NCBI RefSeq assembly: GCF_014641695.1
Contig: NZ_BMIF01000001.1
Span: 558,001-622,000 of the forward strand
Origin: Nitratireductor aestuarii
GTDB lineage: Bacteria; Pseudomonadota; Alphaproteobacteria; Rhizobiales; Rhizobiaceae
Direction of reading: 5' to 3'
DNA length: 64,000 nt
Positions within the stretch are counted from its first letter, which is position 1; each line of letters begins with the position of its first letter. This document shows, piece after piece, positions 1-8,993 of the stretch. The notes under the pieces are model-generated. The model was not told the DNA's origin, searched no databases, and saw only the letters and a program-made list of their open reading frames with translations. The position numbers and the translations under genes are program-made.

Positions 1-3000
1 CCCACAGCCGCACCCGTGTGGCGCTCCAGGGACACAACGCCGGTCACGTTAAGACCACCGTTGCCACCACCACCGCCAAGGCTTTGGGTGAGGATGCCGA
101 CGGACTCGTGCCCCTCGGTCTGCACATAGCCGGCAACCTTATGATCAACTGATCCGGCTACACCGCCGCCACCTGCAAAGCCGCCGATGCCGAGGCCCAA
201 TGCACCCGAGTAATCCTTCGCGACCGACAGCCCGGCTGAGATGTTGATCCCGCCGTTGCCGCCGCCGCCGCCAAGGCTTTGCGCCACAACGCCGGCCGAA
301 CGGTCGCCCGTGGTCAGGACTTCGCCGGCAAAGATACCGGTTACATCGCTGGCATAGCCACCGTCACCACCAAAACCACCGACGCCGATCGCGGCCGCAC
401 CCGACTTCTTTCCGCCAAAACTGACCGCGCCGGTGACATTGAGACCGCCGTTGCCGCCACCACCGCCCAGTGACTGGACCAGGACCGCGGTTGCATCTTC
501 GCCCCGTGTCGCAATGGTGCCTTTGACGTCACCAAACGCGGTTCCAGCATTGCCGCCCGAGCCACCCATTCCGCCGAGGCCGAAGCCGACGGAACCGCTG
601 CCCTCGCCCGCAAAGCTGATTGTACCGGTAACGTTAAGGCCACCATTGCCGCCGCCGCCGCCCAGCGATTGCACGACGACGCCGCTCGAACGGTCGCCAA
701 AGGTGCGGACATCACCGGCTAAAATACCTTCGACGTCTGCGGCATTGCCACCATCGCCACCGAATCCACCAATGCCGACGCCCACCGCTGCAGAACCGGT
801 TCCAGCAAGGCTGATCGCACCGCTGACGTTGAGACCGCCATTGCCGCCGCCTCCGCCAACGGACTGCACCGTGAATGCCGATGCATCGGCGCCTATCGTC
901 ATGACATTGCCAGTCATCCGGCTGACCGCCGTGGAAGCGTCGCCACCACCGCCGCCGCTTCCGCCAAGCCCGACCGCAATTGCACCGCCACCGCTGCTGC
1001 TGAGGTTCACCGCGCCGGAAACGCTGATACCGCCGTTTCCACCCCCACCGCCGGCCGACTGGACAAGAACACCGCCTGAATTGTCGCTAACGGTCAGCAC
1101 GTTGCCTTCGATGGTGCTTTCAGCCTTTCCCGCGTTACCCCCGTCACCGCCGCTGCCGCCGATACCGACCGAGACGCCGCCGGAACTCGTGGTGGAAGCC
1201 GTCACCGTGCCGGAAACATTGAGACCGCCATTGCCGCCACCGCCGCCCAGCGACTGCACCACAACGCCGGAGGAACCCTTGCCAACCGTTGCAACATTGC
1301 CGACGAGCTCGGACTCTACGTCGCCGGCGTCACCGCCACCGCCGCCCGTGCCACCGAGGCCCACGGAAGCGCCGAACGCTCCGGCTTGTGACATTGCTAC
1401 GGCTGCCGAGACATTCATCCCGCCATTACCGCCACCACCACCGACGGATTGCACGAGGAGACCGGTTGAGTCGGCGCCAATGGTCAGAAGATTGCCGGCT
1501 ACGTTGCTGGTGACCGTCCCGCCATTGCCTCCGGTTCCACCCCGCCCGCCGATGCCCACGCCGATCGCGCCGGACCCTGCTCCTGCTCCAGTACCTGCGA
1601 CGGAAACATTGAAACCGCCACTGCCGCCGCCGCCGCCAATTGACTGTGCCACGACAGCTGCCGATTGCGCACCCCTGGTCACCACGCTGTTTTTGACCGT
1701 CAGGTCGACGGCACCGCCGTCGCCACCACCAGCACCACTTCCACCAAGACCGACAGAAATGGCGCCGGCGCCAGCGCTCGATCCGGAGACAGTTGGGGTG
1801 ACATTGAAACCGCCACTGCCGCCGCCGCCCCCAACCGACTGGGCAAGGATGCCGATCGAGGCGTTGCCACGGGTCTCTACAAAGGCCTCGGTGCGGGCTG
1901 TAACGGTTGAGCCGTCACCTCCGCCAGCACCACTGCCGCCCAGGCCTACACCGATCGAACCCGATCCGGCACCCCCGAAGGACAGGGCCGCGCTGACATC
2001 GAAACCACCGTTGCCGCCACCGCCGCCAATCGACTGCGCGACGAAACCAGAGGACGAATTCCCCGTGGTCAGGATCCGGCCCGTCGAGATTGCATTCACC
2101 GCTCCGGCGTCGCCACCTCCGGCTCCGCTGCCGCCAAGGCCGACGCTGATGCTGCCGGCGCTGGCGCCCGATCCGCTGATGGTTCCCGAGACATTGAAGC
2201 CGCCATTGCCGCCACCGCCGCCGATTGACTGTGCCACGACACCCGACGAGCGAGCGCCCGATGTCGAAACAGAACCGTTGTTGGTGAGCGTCACGGTCCC
2301 CGCGTCGCCTCCAAATCCGCCGCCGCCGCCAAGGCCGACGCTAATTGCACCGCTGCTCGCTCCCGATCCGCTAATTGTCCCGGAGACGTTGAACCCACCG
2401 TTACCGCCGCCACCGCCGACCGACTGCGCAAGGATGGCAGTTGAATCGGATTTCTCGGTTGTCACATCGCCGTCGACTGTTGCAAGGACCGTCCCGCCAA
2501 CTCCGCCCGTGCCGCCGGAGCCACCAAGGCCGACTGAAACAGCCCCGCTTGCCGAGCCCGCGCCCGTCAGCGTGCCCGATACGGAGAATCCGCCGTTACC
2601 GCCACCGCCGCCAATCGATTGAACAACCACACCGGAGGAACGCTCGCCTTTGGTCAACACGTCGCCGTTGATCGCTGCAATGACTGCGCCTCCGGCGCCG
2701 CCGGCGCCGCCAGAGCCGCCGAGCCCTACCGAAACAGCGCCCGCGCCTGTGCCGCCGCCGGCTGCACCGGCTGCTACCGAGAAGCCGCCATTACCGCCGC
2801 CGCCACCCACTGACTGAATCAGTATTGCGCCGGAGTCATCCTTTTCCGTGAGAACGGCCGCGTTTATTCGGGCGTTGACCGCTCCGCCAGCACCGCCACC
2901 GCCAGCGCTACCACCAACGCCTACATTGACGGCCCCCGCGCTCACCCCTCCACCGGCACCGCCGGCGGCAACGGTGTAACCGCCATTACCACCACCACCA

Positions 3001-5855
3001 CCGATGGACTGCGCAATAATACCTGTAGAGAATTGGTTCGTGGTACGGATGAGATCGCCTGACGCGATCAGATCGACAGCGCCGCCAGCACTCCCGGCCG
3101 CCCCGCTGCCGCCGACGCCGACATTGATGCTGACTGCATTGCCAGCAGCTGCAGAGAAACCGGCGGCAATGCTGCCGCCACCGTTACCGCCGCCGCCGCC
3201 AACGGATTGAGCCAGGAGGCCAACGGAATGGCTGCCCGTGGTGGTGACATTGGCATCGGTATAGACGCGAACACGACCACCCTGACCGCCGTCGCCGCCA
3301 GAGCCGCCGACGCCAACGGAAACATTGCCGGAGAACAGGACAGACCCACCACCAGAAGCAGCAACGGACAGACCGCCATTGCCACCACCGCCGCCGACCG
3401 ACTGGAAGATCATGCCGGCAGAGCGGGTACCGGTTGTCAGAACGTCGCCGGAGAAGCCCGGCGCCAGGAGATTGCCGTTCCCGTCCAACGTGCCGACGCG
3501 CACTTCGCCACCGACGCCACCCTTGCCGCCGGAACCACCGACGCCAACGGCCAATGATGCGTTTACAGGTCCTGCCGAGGCGGCCGCGGAAATTGCGTAC
3601 CCACCATTACCACCGCCACCGCCGATGGACTGGAGAAGAATGCCTGCTGCATCTTCGCCGCCGGTCTGGACGGATGCATCGCCCTGGCCTGTCAGGATGA
3701 CAGTGCCGCCCGCGCCGCCATCTCCCGCTTCGCCGCCGACTGATATCGAGGCAGCGCCAAACGCGCCTGCGGCTACACTGACGGCGCCGCCACCATTGCC
3801 GCCGCCGCCGCCAACCGATTGCGCGAAAACCCCGGTTGAGCGATCGCCAATGGTTTCAATTAGGGAAGCGTAACTGGTATCGGTATCGGACAGGGTGACG
3901 TTGACCGTCCCACCGGCTCCGCCCCCACCGCCCGTGCCGCCAATTGCAACGCCGGCAAAGGCGCCAACCGCTCCAGCGGAACTGCCATTGCCGCCGCCAC
4001 CGCCAATCGACTGCGCGAGAATGCCCATCGCATCGCTGCCGCGCGTCCTTATGATACCATCGTTGGTTACGTTGACTGTAGAGCCCTTGCCGCCAGCTGC
4101 GCCACTACCTCCCACGGCGACCATGCCGCCCGTGTTACCGCCATCACCTCCGCCACCGCCAATCGACTGAGCAACGATGCCTCGTGCTGCTTCGCCTCGC
4201 GTTTCGATGTAACCGAAGTTGCTGACGGATACGGTCGAACCATCGCCACCTTTGGAACCGTTGCCGCCGACGCTGATCAGACCGGATGCCTGCGCCCCCT
4301 CACCGCCGGAACCGCCGATCGACTGCGCCAGGACGCCGTCGCCAAACTTGCCTCCGGTAACGATCGATCCTGTGCCGCTAATCTGGACTGATACTGCACC
4401 GCCGGATCCGCCGTTCGACCCAACACCACCCATCGCCAGAGCAACAAGCCCGGCAGCCGCTCCGCCTTCGCCGCCGCCGCCGCCGATCGACTGCGCGACA
4501 ATGCCACGCGATGCATAACCACGCGTTTCGATGGCGCCGCCATGCGAAACGTTGACTGCACCACCGTTGCCGCCATTGTCAGCCGCCCCAATGAGCGAGA
4601 CCAGCAGATTACCGCTCGTTCCGGCCGAACCGCCCGTACCGCCGATCGATTGTGCCAGGATGCCGTGAGAAAATCTTCCTTCGGTTAGTATCCCTGCGCC
4701 GGCAAACGTATTGACGTCCACCTGACCGCCGTTACCACCATAGCCGCCGTTTCCCGCCTGCCCGACGAGTCCCCACTGTGACCCGCCGTTGCCGCCGTTG
4801 TTGCTTACGCTGAGTGCGTATATGCCGTGAGCATTGGTGCCGTTTGTAAATATCCCGCCATATTGATTGACCGTAACACGGCCACCATCCGAAGAATGGC
4901 CTCCGGTACCACCTCCGGGCGCGGCAAACCCGCTGCCGCCGTTACCTGCCTTGCCGCTGCGGCTATAGGCAAAAACGCCGTGATGGTTGTCACCCGTGGT
5001 CTGAATAGTGCTGGACTGTGCTTGAGTGGCGATGACGCGGCCACCCGCCCCTCCGTCGCCGCCATCACGCCCGTCCCAGAAGCTTAAATAGGAGTCGCCA
5101 CCACTACCACCGTTGCCCCCAACGCTGCCGATTTCCCACCCGATTTTTGTACTGGTATTGACGTTCTGCGTCAGTGTTTTTTCGTTTAGGGGACCAGCGG
5201 CTCCATCACCGCCAGAGTTCGGCGGCACCACCAACGCGCCATCCCGGCCGTTGCTACCGTTGTTGCCGTAAACAACCTGCTTGACCCCGTCGGCGCCCAC
5301 CACCTCCTCTGGCGGTGTGACGGATCCTGGCGTATCGGCGCCGGCAAAGCCGTTGTTGAACTCGACCGTGGTCTGGCCCAGCGCAAATGAAATCGGTGCA
5401 GCGGCGAGCGCATTTGCGACAATCGCATCGCCGTTTGAAATCGCGGTAATTTGAAATTCAAGCGGGGGATTGTCGCTATTGTAGAATTTCTCACCAACCG
5501 TTTTGACCAGGAACACGTAACCGTCGTCGGTCCTGACGAAGGCTGTATTGCCCGCTGTGGGCGTTCCGACCGGATCGACGATCAGCGCCGCGACCGTCGT
5601 TGCCGTGTTGGTTATCGGATTGGTGACTTGCGCACCCACCTGGGAAGTGGCTGAAGGAGCCGGCGGGGGATCATCTGCCAACACTTCAGAGCTGCAAAAG
5701 GCGAAAAAAAGGGCGATTGCGATCGCCAAAAGGGGAATGAAACCGAGAGAATGGAGAAAGCCACCTGGCCCTCCGGTGCTGCGCGCGAGAACTCTTCGTA
5801 TAAAACCGGCAGCAGTTCGCTGCGCGGCATCGGCCAAGCCTGCCACCGTTCCCAT
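1..5855 (-). CDS. Giant Gly-rich repetitive surface protein, autotransporter-like; 3' part outside window
   Basis: The frame is open from an ATG at 5855 to the left edge, giving 1951 codons with the end missing. The start is preceded by a GGGGAG ribosome-binding site about 7 bases upstream; an in-frame GTG lies 5 codons earlier and a stop just before that. The N-terminus is a long signal peptide: a basic stretch, a hydrophobic core at residues 38-53 and a likely cleavage after Ala60 (VLA/DDPP). After a region of about 120 residues that is not obviously repetitive, the protein becomes Gly/Asn/Ser/Ala-rich, with an element of the type QSIGGGGGNGG recurring about every 65 residues more than twenty times. 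This composition is typical of rhizobial giant autotransporter or adhesin passenger domains. A C-terminal beta-barrel is expected but lies outside the window, so the secretion class is inferred. The proline-rich open frame on the opposite strand is its shadow. Confidence 0.85.
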   Translation of the reverse strand, partial: MGTVAGLADAAQRTAAGFIRRVLARSTGGPGGFLHSLGFIPLLAIAIALFFAFCSSEVLADDPPPAPSATSQVGAQVTNPITNTATTVAALIVDPVGTPTAGNTAFVRTDDGYVFLVKTVGEKFYNSDNPPLEFQITAISNGDAIVANALAAAPISFALGQTTVEFNNGFAGADTPGSVTPPEEVVGADGVKQVVYGNNGSNGRDGALVVPPNSGGDGAAGPLNEKTLTQNVNTSTKIGWEIGSVGGNGGSGGDSYLSFWDGRDGGDGGAGGRVIATQAQSSTIQTTGDNHHGVFAYSRSGKAGNGGSGFAAPGGGTGGHSSDGGRVTVNQYGGIFTNGTNAHGIYALSVSNNGGNGGSQWGLVGQAGNGGYGGNGGQVDVNTFAGAGILTEGRFSHGILAQSIGGTGGSAGTSGNLLVSLIGAADNGGNGGAVNVSHGGAIETRGYASRGIVAQSIGGGGGEGGAAAGLVALAMGGVGSNGGSGGAVSVQISGTGSIVTGGKFGDGVLAQSIGGSGGEGAQASGLISVGGNGSKGGDGSTVSVSNFGYIETRGEAARGIVAQSIGGGGGDGGNTGGMVAVGGSGAAGGKGSTVNVTNDGIIRTRGSDAMGILAQSIGGGGGNGSSAGAVGAFAGVAIGGTGGGGGAGGTVNVTLSDTDTSYASLIETIGDRSTGVFAQSVGGGGGNGGGAVSVAAGAFGAASISVGGEAGDGGAGGTVILTGQGDASVQTGGEDAAGILLQSIGGGGGNGGYAISAAASAGPVNASLAVGVGGSGGKGGVGGEVRVGTLDGNGNLLAPGFSGDVLTTGTRSAGMIFQSVGGGGGNGGLSVAASGGGSVLFSGNVSVGVGGSGGDGGQGGRVRVYTDANVTTTGSHSVGLLAQSVGGGGGNGGGSIAAGFSAAAGNAVSINVGVGGSGAAGSAGGAVDLIASGDLIRTTNQFSTGIIAQSIGGGGGNGGYTVAAGGAGGGVSAGAVNVGVGGSAGGGGAGGAVNARINAAVLTEKDDSGAILIQSVGGGGGNGGFSVAAGAAGGGTGAGAVSVGLGGSGGAGGAGGAVIAAINGDVLTKGERSSGVVVQSIGGGGGNGGFSVSGTLTGAGSASGAVSVGLGGSGGTGGVGGTVLATVDGDVTTEKSDSTAILAQSVGGGGGNGGFNVSGTISGSGASSGAISVGLGGGGGFGGDAGTVTLTNNGSVSTSGARSSGVVAQSIGGGGGNGGFNVSGTISGSGASAGSISVGLGGSGAGGGDAGAVNAISTGRILTTGNSSSGFVAQSIGGGGGNGGFDVSAALSFGGAGSGSIGVGLGGSGAGGGDGSTVTARTEAFVETRGNASIGILAQSVGGGGGSGGFNVTPTVSGSSAGAGAISVGLGGSGAGGGDGGAVDLTVKNSVVTRGAQSAAVVAQSIGGGGGSGGFNVSVAGTGAGAGSGAIGVGIGGRGGTGGNGGTVTSNVAGNLLTIGADSTGLLVQSVGGGGGNGGMNVSAAVAMSQAGAFGASVGLGGTGGGGGDAGDVESELVGNVATVGKGSSGVVVQSLGGGGGNGGLNVSGTVTASTTSSGGVSVGIGGSGGDGGNAGKAESTIEGNVLTVSDNSGGVLVQSAGGGGGNGGISVSGAVNLSSSGGGAIAVGLGGSGGGGGDASTAVSRMTGNVMTIGADASAFTVQSVGGGGGNGGLNVSGAISLAGTGSAAVGVGIGGFGGDGGNAADVEGILAGDVRTFGDRSSGVVVQSLGGGGGNGGLNVTGTISFAGEGSGSVGFGLGGMGGSGGNAGTAFGDVKGTIATRGEDATAVLVQSLGGGGGNGGLNVTGAVSFGGKKSGAAAIGVGGFGGDGGYASDVTGIFAGEVLTTGDRSAGVVAQSLGGGGGNGGINISAGLSVAKDYSGALGLGIGGFAGGGGVAGSVDHKVAGYVQTEGHESVGILTQSLGGGGGNGGLNVTGVVSLERHTGAAV
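40..4660 (-). repeat. Tandem ~195-bp coding repeats (about 65 aa each)
   Basis: Runs of CCGCCGCCGCC-like sequence, the complement of GGGGG codons, recur near 66, 262, 463, 651, 847, 1041, 1240, 1438, 1630, 1825, 2020, 2215, 2410, 2605, 2797, 2995, 3190 and 3388. They continue less regularly to about 4650. Each unit encodes a variant of QSxGGGGGNGG followed by a more variable beta-strand-like segment. The units nearest the left edge are the most regular; those near the N-terminus are more diverged and shorter. Confidence 0.85.
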
Positions 5856-6220
5856 GCGTAGACTCCCCACGCAGCCCCTCTAGTTAATTGAGATTACAGT
5901 TATTAACTATAATCACAACACCCAGTTGTGGTAGATGCGCAGGTTGTCCACCTCGTATCCCCCCAACTGAGCGACAGATTTCCGGCTAGGAAGAGGCCAC
6001 GAGGAACAGTAAAAGAGTGGAAGAAGGTTCCAACGCCGATAGACTAGGCAGGCAACATCTGATTCGCCCGTGAGGCAGGGCGTAACCCTTTCGATTTGTT
6101 GAGGGTTGCCTATGGCGGTTGGCGCGCAAGTGACACCCGCGAGCTTCAAAGCAACGCTGCACTGCATGACTTCTGGAGCTCGGCACAGGCTGAAAACAAG
6201 CTCAGGCACAAAATGAAAGA
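5856..6220. other. Gene-free stretch upstream of the giant surface protein
   Basis: About 365 bases. The part next to the gene is AT-rich (around 5885-5925) and should hold its promoter, but I could not assign clear -35/-10 boxes. Open frames here have no ribosome-binding site or recognisable product and I do not call them. Confidence 0.5.
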
Positions 6221-6242
6221 GGCCCGGTCGCCAGACCGAGCC
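6221..6242 (-). terminator. Hairpin terminator downstream of the effector-like gene
   Basis: The arms GGCCCGGTC and GACCGAGCC are separated by 4 bases. Read on the minus strand they are followed by a T-rich stretch (CTCTTTCATTTT). The position 47 bases after the stop codon of the 6289-6933 gene fits intrinsic termination. Confidence 0.65.
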
Positions 6243-6288
6243 TACTCAACTTACGCGCGAAATTGCGACCTGCGGATGCTTTCGTCCG

Positions 6289-6933
6289 TCAGACCTCAAG
6301 CAGTCGATAAAAAGAGGTATTCGGTGCGGACATCCAGAGCTCTGTGCGCAGCGGCTCCGGTCCATATTCCTCTGCGCTGGGCACATCTGATGCAAGCTCC
6401 ACTTCGCCCGGACAGGTGCCTGGAAGCGATGACCCGTCGAACAACGAGAGCGTGTCGTCCTCCATCGCAGAGCCGAGCCATGGCAAGCCCGTACCAACAA
6501 AGGCGCCTGCGTCCTGGTCCCATTCAAGATCCAGGGCCTGCTTTTGCATCGGCAGCGGGATGAAACACTCATAGAGACAAACCGAGCGCCGTGCCTCAAC
6601 ATGACCGCCGCGGCTTGCCATGATCCGGATCGACGCGCCATCAGTCTGCGCCAGTTCGACCAGCGCCGGATTGGAGCAAGGGCGCTCAAGGCGCTGGAGC
6701 TTGCGGAAGTTGGTCAGCCGCTCGGGACCGGGTGTGTTGTCTGAAAGGATAGACAAGAGCAGCGACTTGGCCTCCCCGATATGGGTTCCCAGAAAGCGAT
6801 CCTTGATCTTGTCCCACAGTTTCTCGAACAAACCGATGTCCTGGCCCTTCACCGCCTTCTCACGCAGCGTCTCAAGAGCGTTCAGGGAAAGAGAACCGTT
6901 CCCCCGATATCCTTGAATATTCAGAACGTCCAT
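6289..6933 (-). CDS. Protein with SPI-2-type effector N-terminal (WEK-motif-like) domain
   Basis: This is a 214-residue protein from ATG 6933; a TTG at 6945 would add 4 residues. Residues 36-47 read FEKLWDKIKDRF, followed by LGTHIGEAKSLL, PGPERLTNF and, near residue 100, GASIRIM. From memory of the family, Salmonella SPI-2 effectors carry a WEK(I/M)xxFF translocation motif at a similar place. SifA has LWEKIKDFFFST, then ERLTEIF, then ILRIM in the same order; SspH2 and SopD2 are similar. The second half (110-214) is acidic, has no leucine-rich repeats and I do not recognise it. No signal peptide or membrane segment is visible. The gene is a single transcription unit between the giant surface protein and the helicase. 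No type III secretion gene is in the window. Function as a secreted effector is therefore inference; the similarity is by eye. Confidence 0.7.
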   Translation of the reverse strand: MDVLNIQGYRGNGSLSLNALETLREKAVKGQDIGLFEKLWDKIKDRFLGTHIGEAKSLLLSILSDNTPGPERLTNFRKLQRLERPCSNPALVELAQTDGASIRIMASRGGHVEARRSVCLYECFIPLPMQKQALDLEWDQDAGAFVGTGLPWLGSAMEDDTLSLFDGSSLPGTCPGEVELASDVPSAEEYGPEPLRTELWMSAPNTSFYRLLEV

Positions 6934-6935
6934 GA

Positions 6936-6971
6936 AGATATCCAATTCGATGATAGCAATATTGGATATCT
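6936..6971 (-). promoter_or_regulatory. 11-bp inverted repeat directly upstream of the effector-like start codon
   Basis: Perfect arms AGATATCCAAT (6936-6946) and ATTGGATATCT (6961-6971) are separated by 14 bases and end 2 bases before the ATG at 6933. In the mRNA the start-proximal arm contains the only Shine-Dalgarno-like GGAU, so the hairpin would mask it. It could equally be a protein operator. Confidence 0.55.
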
Positions 6972-7055
6972 ACTAGATCAAAGCCAGCAATATACCTGTG
7001 CTCAATGTGACATAGCAGGATTGTACTGCCTGACACCGTATACTGTCACTCATAC

Positions 7056-7087
7056 AAAAAAGCCCGCGATGATTTTCGCGGGCTTTT
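7056..7087 (-). terminator. Intrinsic terminator of the DEAD-box helicase gene
   Basis: A 7-bp GC stem (GCCCGCG / CGCGGGC) with an 8-base loop is flanked by A-runs and T-runs on both sides. It lies 10 bases past the helicase stop codon and could work in both directions. Confidence 0.85.
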
Positions 7088-7097
7088 CCTGGAGTGC

Positions 7098-8993
7098 TTA
7101 TCGGCGGGTATCCCGCTCGCGCTTTCCTGGCTTTTCCTTCTTGCGGAAGGGTTTGGCCGCCGCGGCATCGTCCCGAGCCGGGCCATCCGCATGGCTGGCG
7201 CGCTTGCGGGGCTTCGCGGAGCCCTGATCGTCGCGATAGCCGCGGCTCGGACGCTCGTCACGGCCTTCTTCGCGTCCACGATACTCGCCGCGCGGGCGGT
7301 CGTCCGACGGGCGATCATCGAACTTTTTCCGGTAGGGCTTTGGTTCTGACCGGCGCGTGAGATCCGGCGGGCCCTCAAGCTGACGCACGGTGATGCCGCG
7401 CTCCAGCGTCATGTTCTTGCCGAGCGCCTGCATGAACGTATCGACGTGATCGGCAGCGATTTCGACGAATGTCTCATCCGCCTGCATGCGGATTGCGCCA
7501 ATCTCGGCCTTGGAAAGATTGCCGTTGCGGCAGAGCATCGGGATCAGCCAACGCGGCTCTGCATTCTGCTTGCGACCGACAGACACCGAAAACCAGACGG
7601 ATGGTCCGAAGCTTTCGCGGGGGGCGCGGCGGGCAGCACCTTCGCCCTCGGCGCGCGCCTTGCGGTCTGGATAGCCAAGCGACACCTCGATGAGCTCTTC
7701 AGGCGCCGAATGCTTCGTGCGGTAAAGCCGGATGAAGGCAGCCGCGAGCTTGTCGGCCCCGTGCGTCTCAACCAGCGTCTGAATAAGCGCCTGTTCTTCC
7801 TCGCGGGTTTCCTCCTGCAGGATCGGATCGGCGAGCAGCCGCTCGTCATCACGGCGCAGTACTTCGTCCGCTGAAGGCGGATGCGCCCACACAGCGGTGA
7901 TGCCTGCGCCACCCAACAGGCGTTCAGCCTTGCGACGCTGGCTGGTCGGCACGATCAGCGTGCTGATGCCCTTGCGCCCTGCGCGGCCCGTACGGCCGCT
8001 GCGATGAAGCAGCGTTTCCGAATTCGTCGGCAGGTCGGCATGGATGACCAGATCGAGGCCAGGCAGGTCGATGCCGCGTGCCGCGACGTCGGTGGCGATA
8101 CAGACGCGGGCGCGGCCATCGCGCATGGCCTGCAGCGCGTGGTTGCGCTCGGTCTGCGACAGCTCGCCGGAAAGAGCCACAACGGCAACATTGCGGTTGT
8201 TGAAGCGCGCCGTGAGATGGTTCACCGCTGCGCGGGTCGAGCAGAAGACGATTGCCGTCGGCGCTTCGTAGTAGCGCAGAACGTTGAAGATGGCGTGCTC
8301 GCGATCCGAACCGGCAACCATCAACGCACGGTATTCGATGTCGACGTGCTGCTTGCGCTCGGACTCAGTCTTGATGCGGATGGCATCGCGCTGGTACTGC
8401 TTGGCGAGCTTGGCGATGGCAGCAGGCACCGTAGCCGAGAACATCAGGGTGCGCCGTTCAACCGGCGCTTCCTCCAGGATGAACTCCAGATCCTCGCGGA
8501 AGCCCAGGTCGAGCATCTCGTCGGCTTCGTCCAGCACAACGACCTTCAGCGCAGAGATATCGAGCGCATTGCGGCGGATATGGTCGCAGAGACGCCCCGG
8601 CGTGCCTACAACAATATGGGCCCCACGTTCCAGCGTACGGCGTTCGGTACGGATGTCCATGCCGCCGACGCAGCTTGCGATCACTGCGCCCGTCTCTTCA
8701 TAGAGCCATTCGAGTTCGCGCTTCACCTGCAGCGCCAGCTCGCGCGTCGGAGCGATGATGACGGCATCCGGCGTCGCCGCCCGGCCGAAGACTTCACTCT
8801 CCTCAAGCAGCGTCGGCGCCATGGCGAGGCCGAAGGCCACCGTCTTGCCGGAGCCTGTCTGGGCGGAAACCAGTGCATCGGAATAGATCAGCGCGGGATC
8901 GAGCATCGCTTCCTGGACTGGGGTAAGCGTATCGTAGCCGCGTTTTGCCAACGCTCGCGCAAGCGCAGGAACAGCGGCATGGGTATCAGTCAT
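7098..8993 (-). CDS. DEAD-box ATP-dependent RNA helicase
   Basis: A 631-residue helicase that unwinds structured RNA, probably in ribosome assembly or cold adaptation. Visible motifs in order: Q-motif (LTPVQ, about 23), Walker A AQTGSGKT (44-51), PTREL, VLDEADEM, FSAT, then in the second RecA domain the IATDVAARGID and HRSGRTGRAGR motifs. After the core comes a DbpA-type RNA-binding domain (about 460-550: NLSKAEIGAIRM onwards). The tail of about 80 residues is rich in Arg, Asp, Gly and Lys, as in CsdA/DeaD proteins. The order (core, DbpA domain, RG-rich tail) is that of the CsdA/DeaD group, but alphaproteobacteria carry several such helicases, so I give no symbol. It is monocistronic, with its own terminator. 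Confidence 0.93.
   Translation of the reverse strand: MTDTHAAVPALARALAKRGYDTLTPVQEAMLDPALIYSDALVSAQTGSGKTVAFGLAMAPTLLEESEVFGRAATPDAVIIAPTRELALQVKRELEWLYEETGAVIASCVGGMDIRTERRTLERGAHIVVGTPGRLCDHIRRNALDISALKVVVLDEADEMLDLGFREDLEFILEEAPVERRTLMFSATVPAAIAKLAKQYQRDAIRIKTESERKQHVDIEYRALMVAGSDREHAIFNVLRYYEAPTAIVFCSTRAAVNHLTARFNNRNVAVVALSGELSQTERNHALQAMRDGRARVCIATDVAARGIDLPGLDLVIHADLPTNSETLLHRSGRTGRAGRKGISTLIVPTSQRRKAERLLGGAGITAVWAHPPSADEVLRRDDERLLADPILQEETREEEQALIQTLVETHGADKLAAAFIRLYRTKHSAPEELIEVSLGYPDRKARAEGEGAARRAPRESFGPSVWFSVSVGRKQNAEPRWLIPMLCRNGNLSKAEIGAIRMQADETFVEIAADHVDTFMQALGKNMTLERGITVRQLEGPPDLTRRSEPKPYRKKFDDRPSDDRPRGEYRGREEGRDERPSRGYRDDQGSAKPRKRASHADGPARDDAAAAKPFRKKEKPGKRERDTRR

Noticed and set aside
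433-2622. Long plus-strand open frame of 729 codons, extremely proline-rich (PPLPPPPP repeats)
   Set aside because: It is the exact antisense of the Gly-rich repeat protein on the minus strand; Gly codons GGN read as Pro codons in the complement. No ribosome-binding site, and the minus-strand frame has the signal peptide and start.
40-4660. Regular ~195-bp repeats that might suggest a CRISPR or satellite array
   Set aside because: The unit is far too long for CRISPR, there are no separate spacers, and the units translate as repeats of one protein frame.
5913-6209. 98-codon minus-strand frame upstream of the giant surface protein
   Set aside because: No ribosome-binding site, codon use unlike the neighbours, no recognisable features.
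6096-6563. 155-codon plus-strand frame overlapping the effector-like gene
   Set aside because: Low-complexity basic product without start signal; it overlaps the terminator and the 3' half of the minus-strand gene, whose motifs are meaningful.
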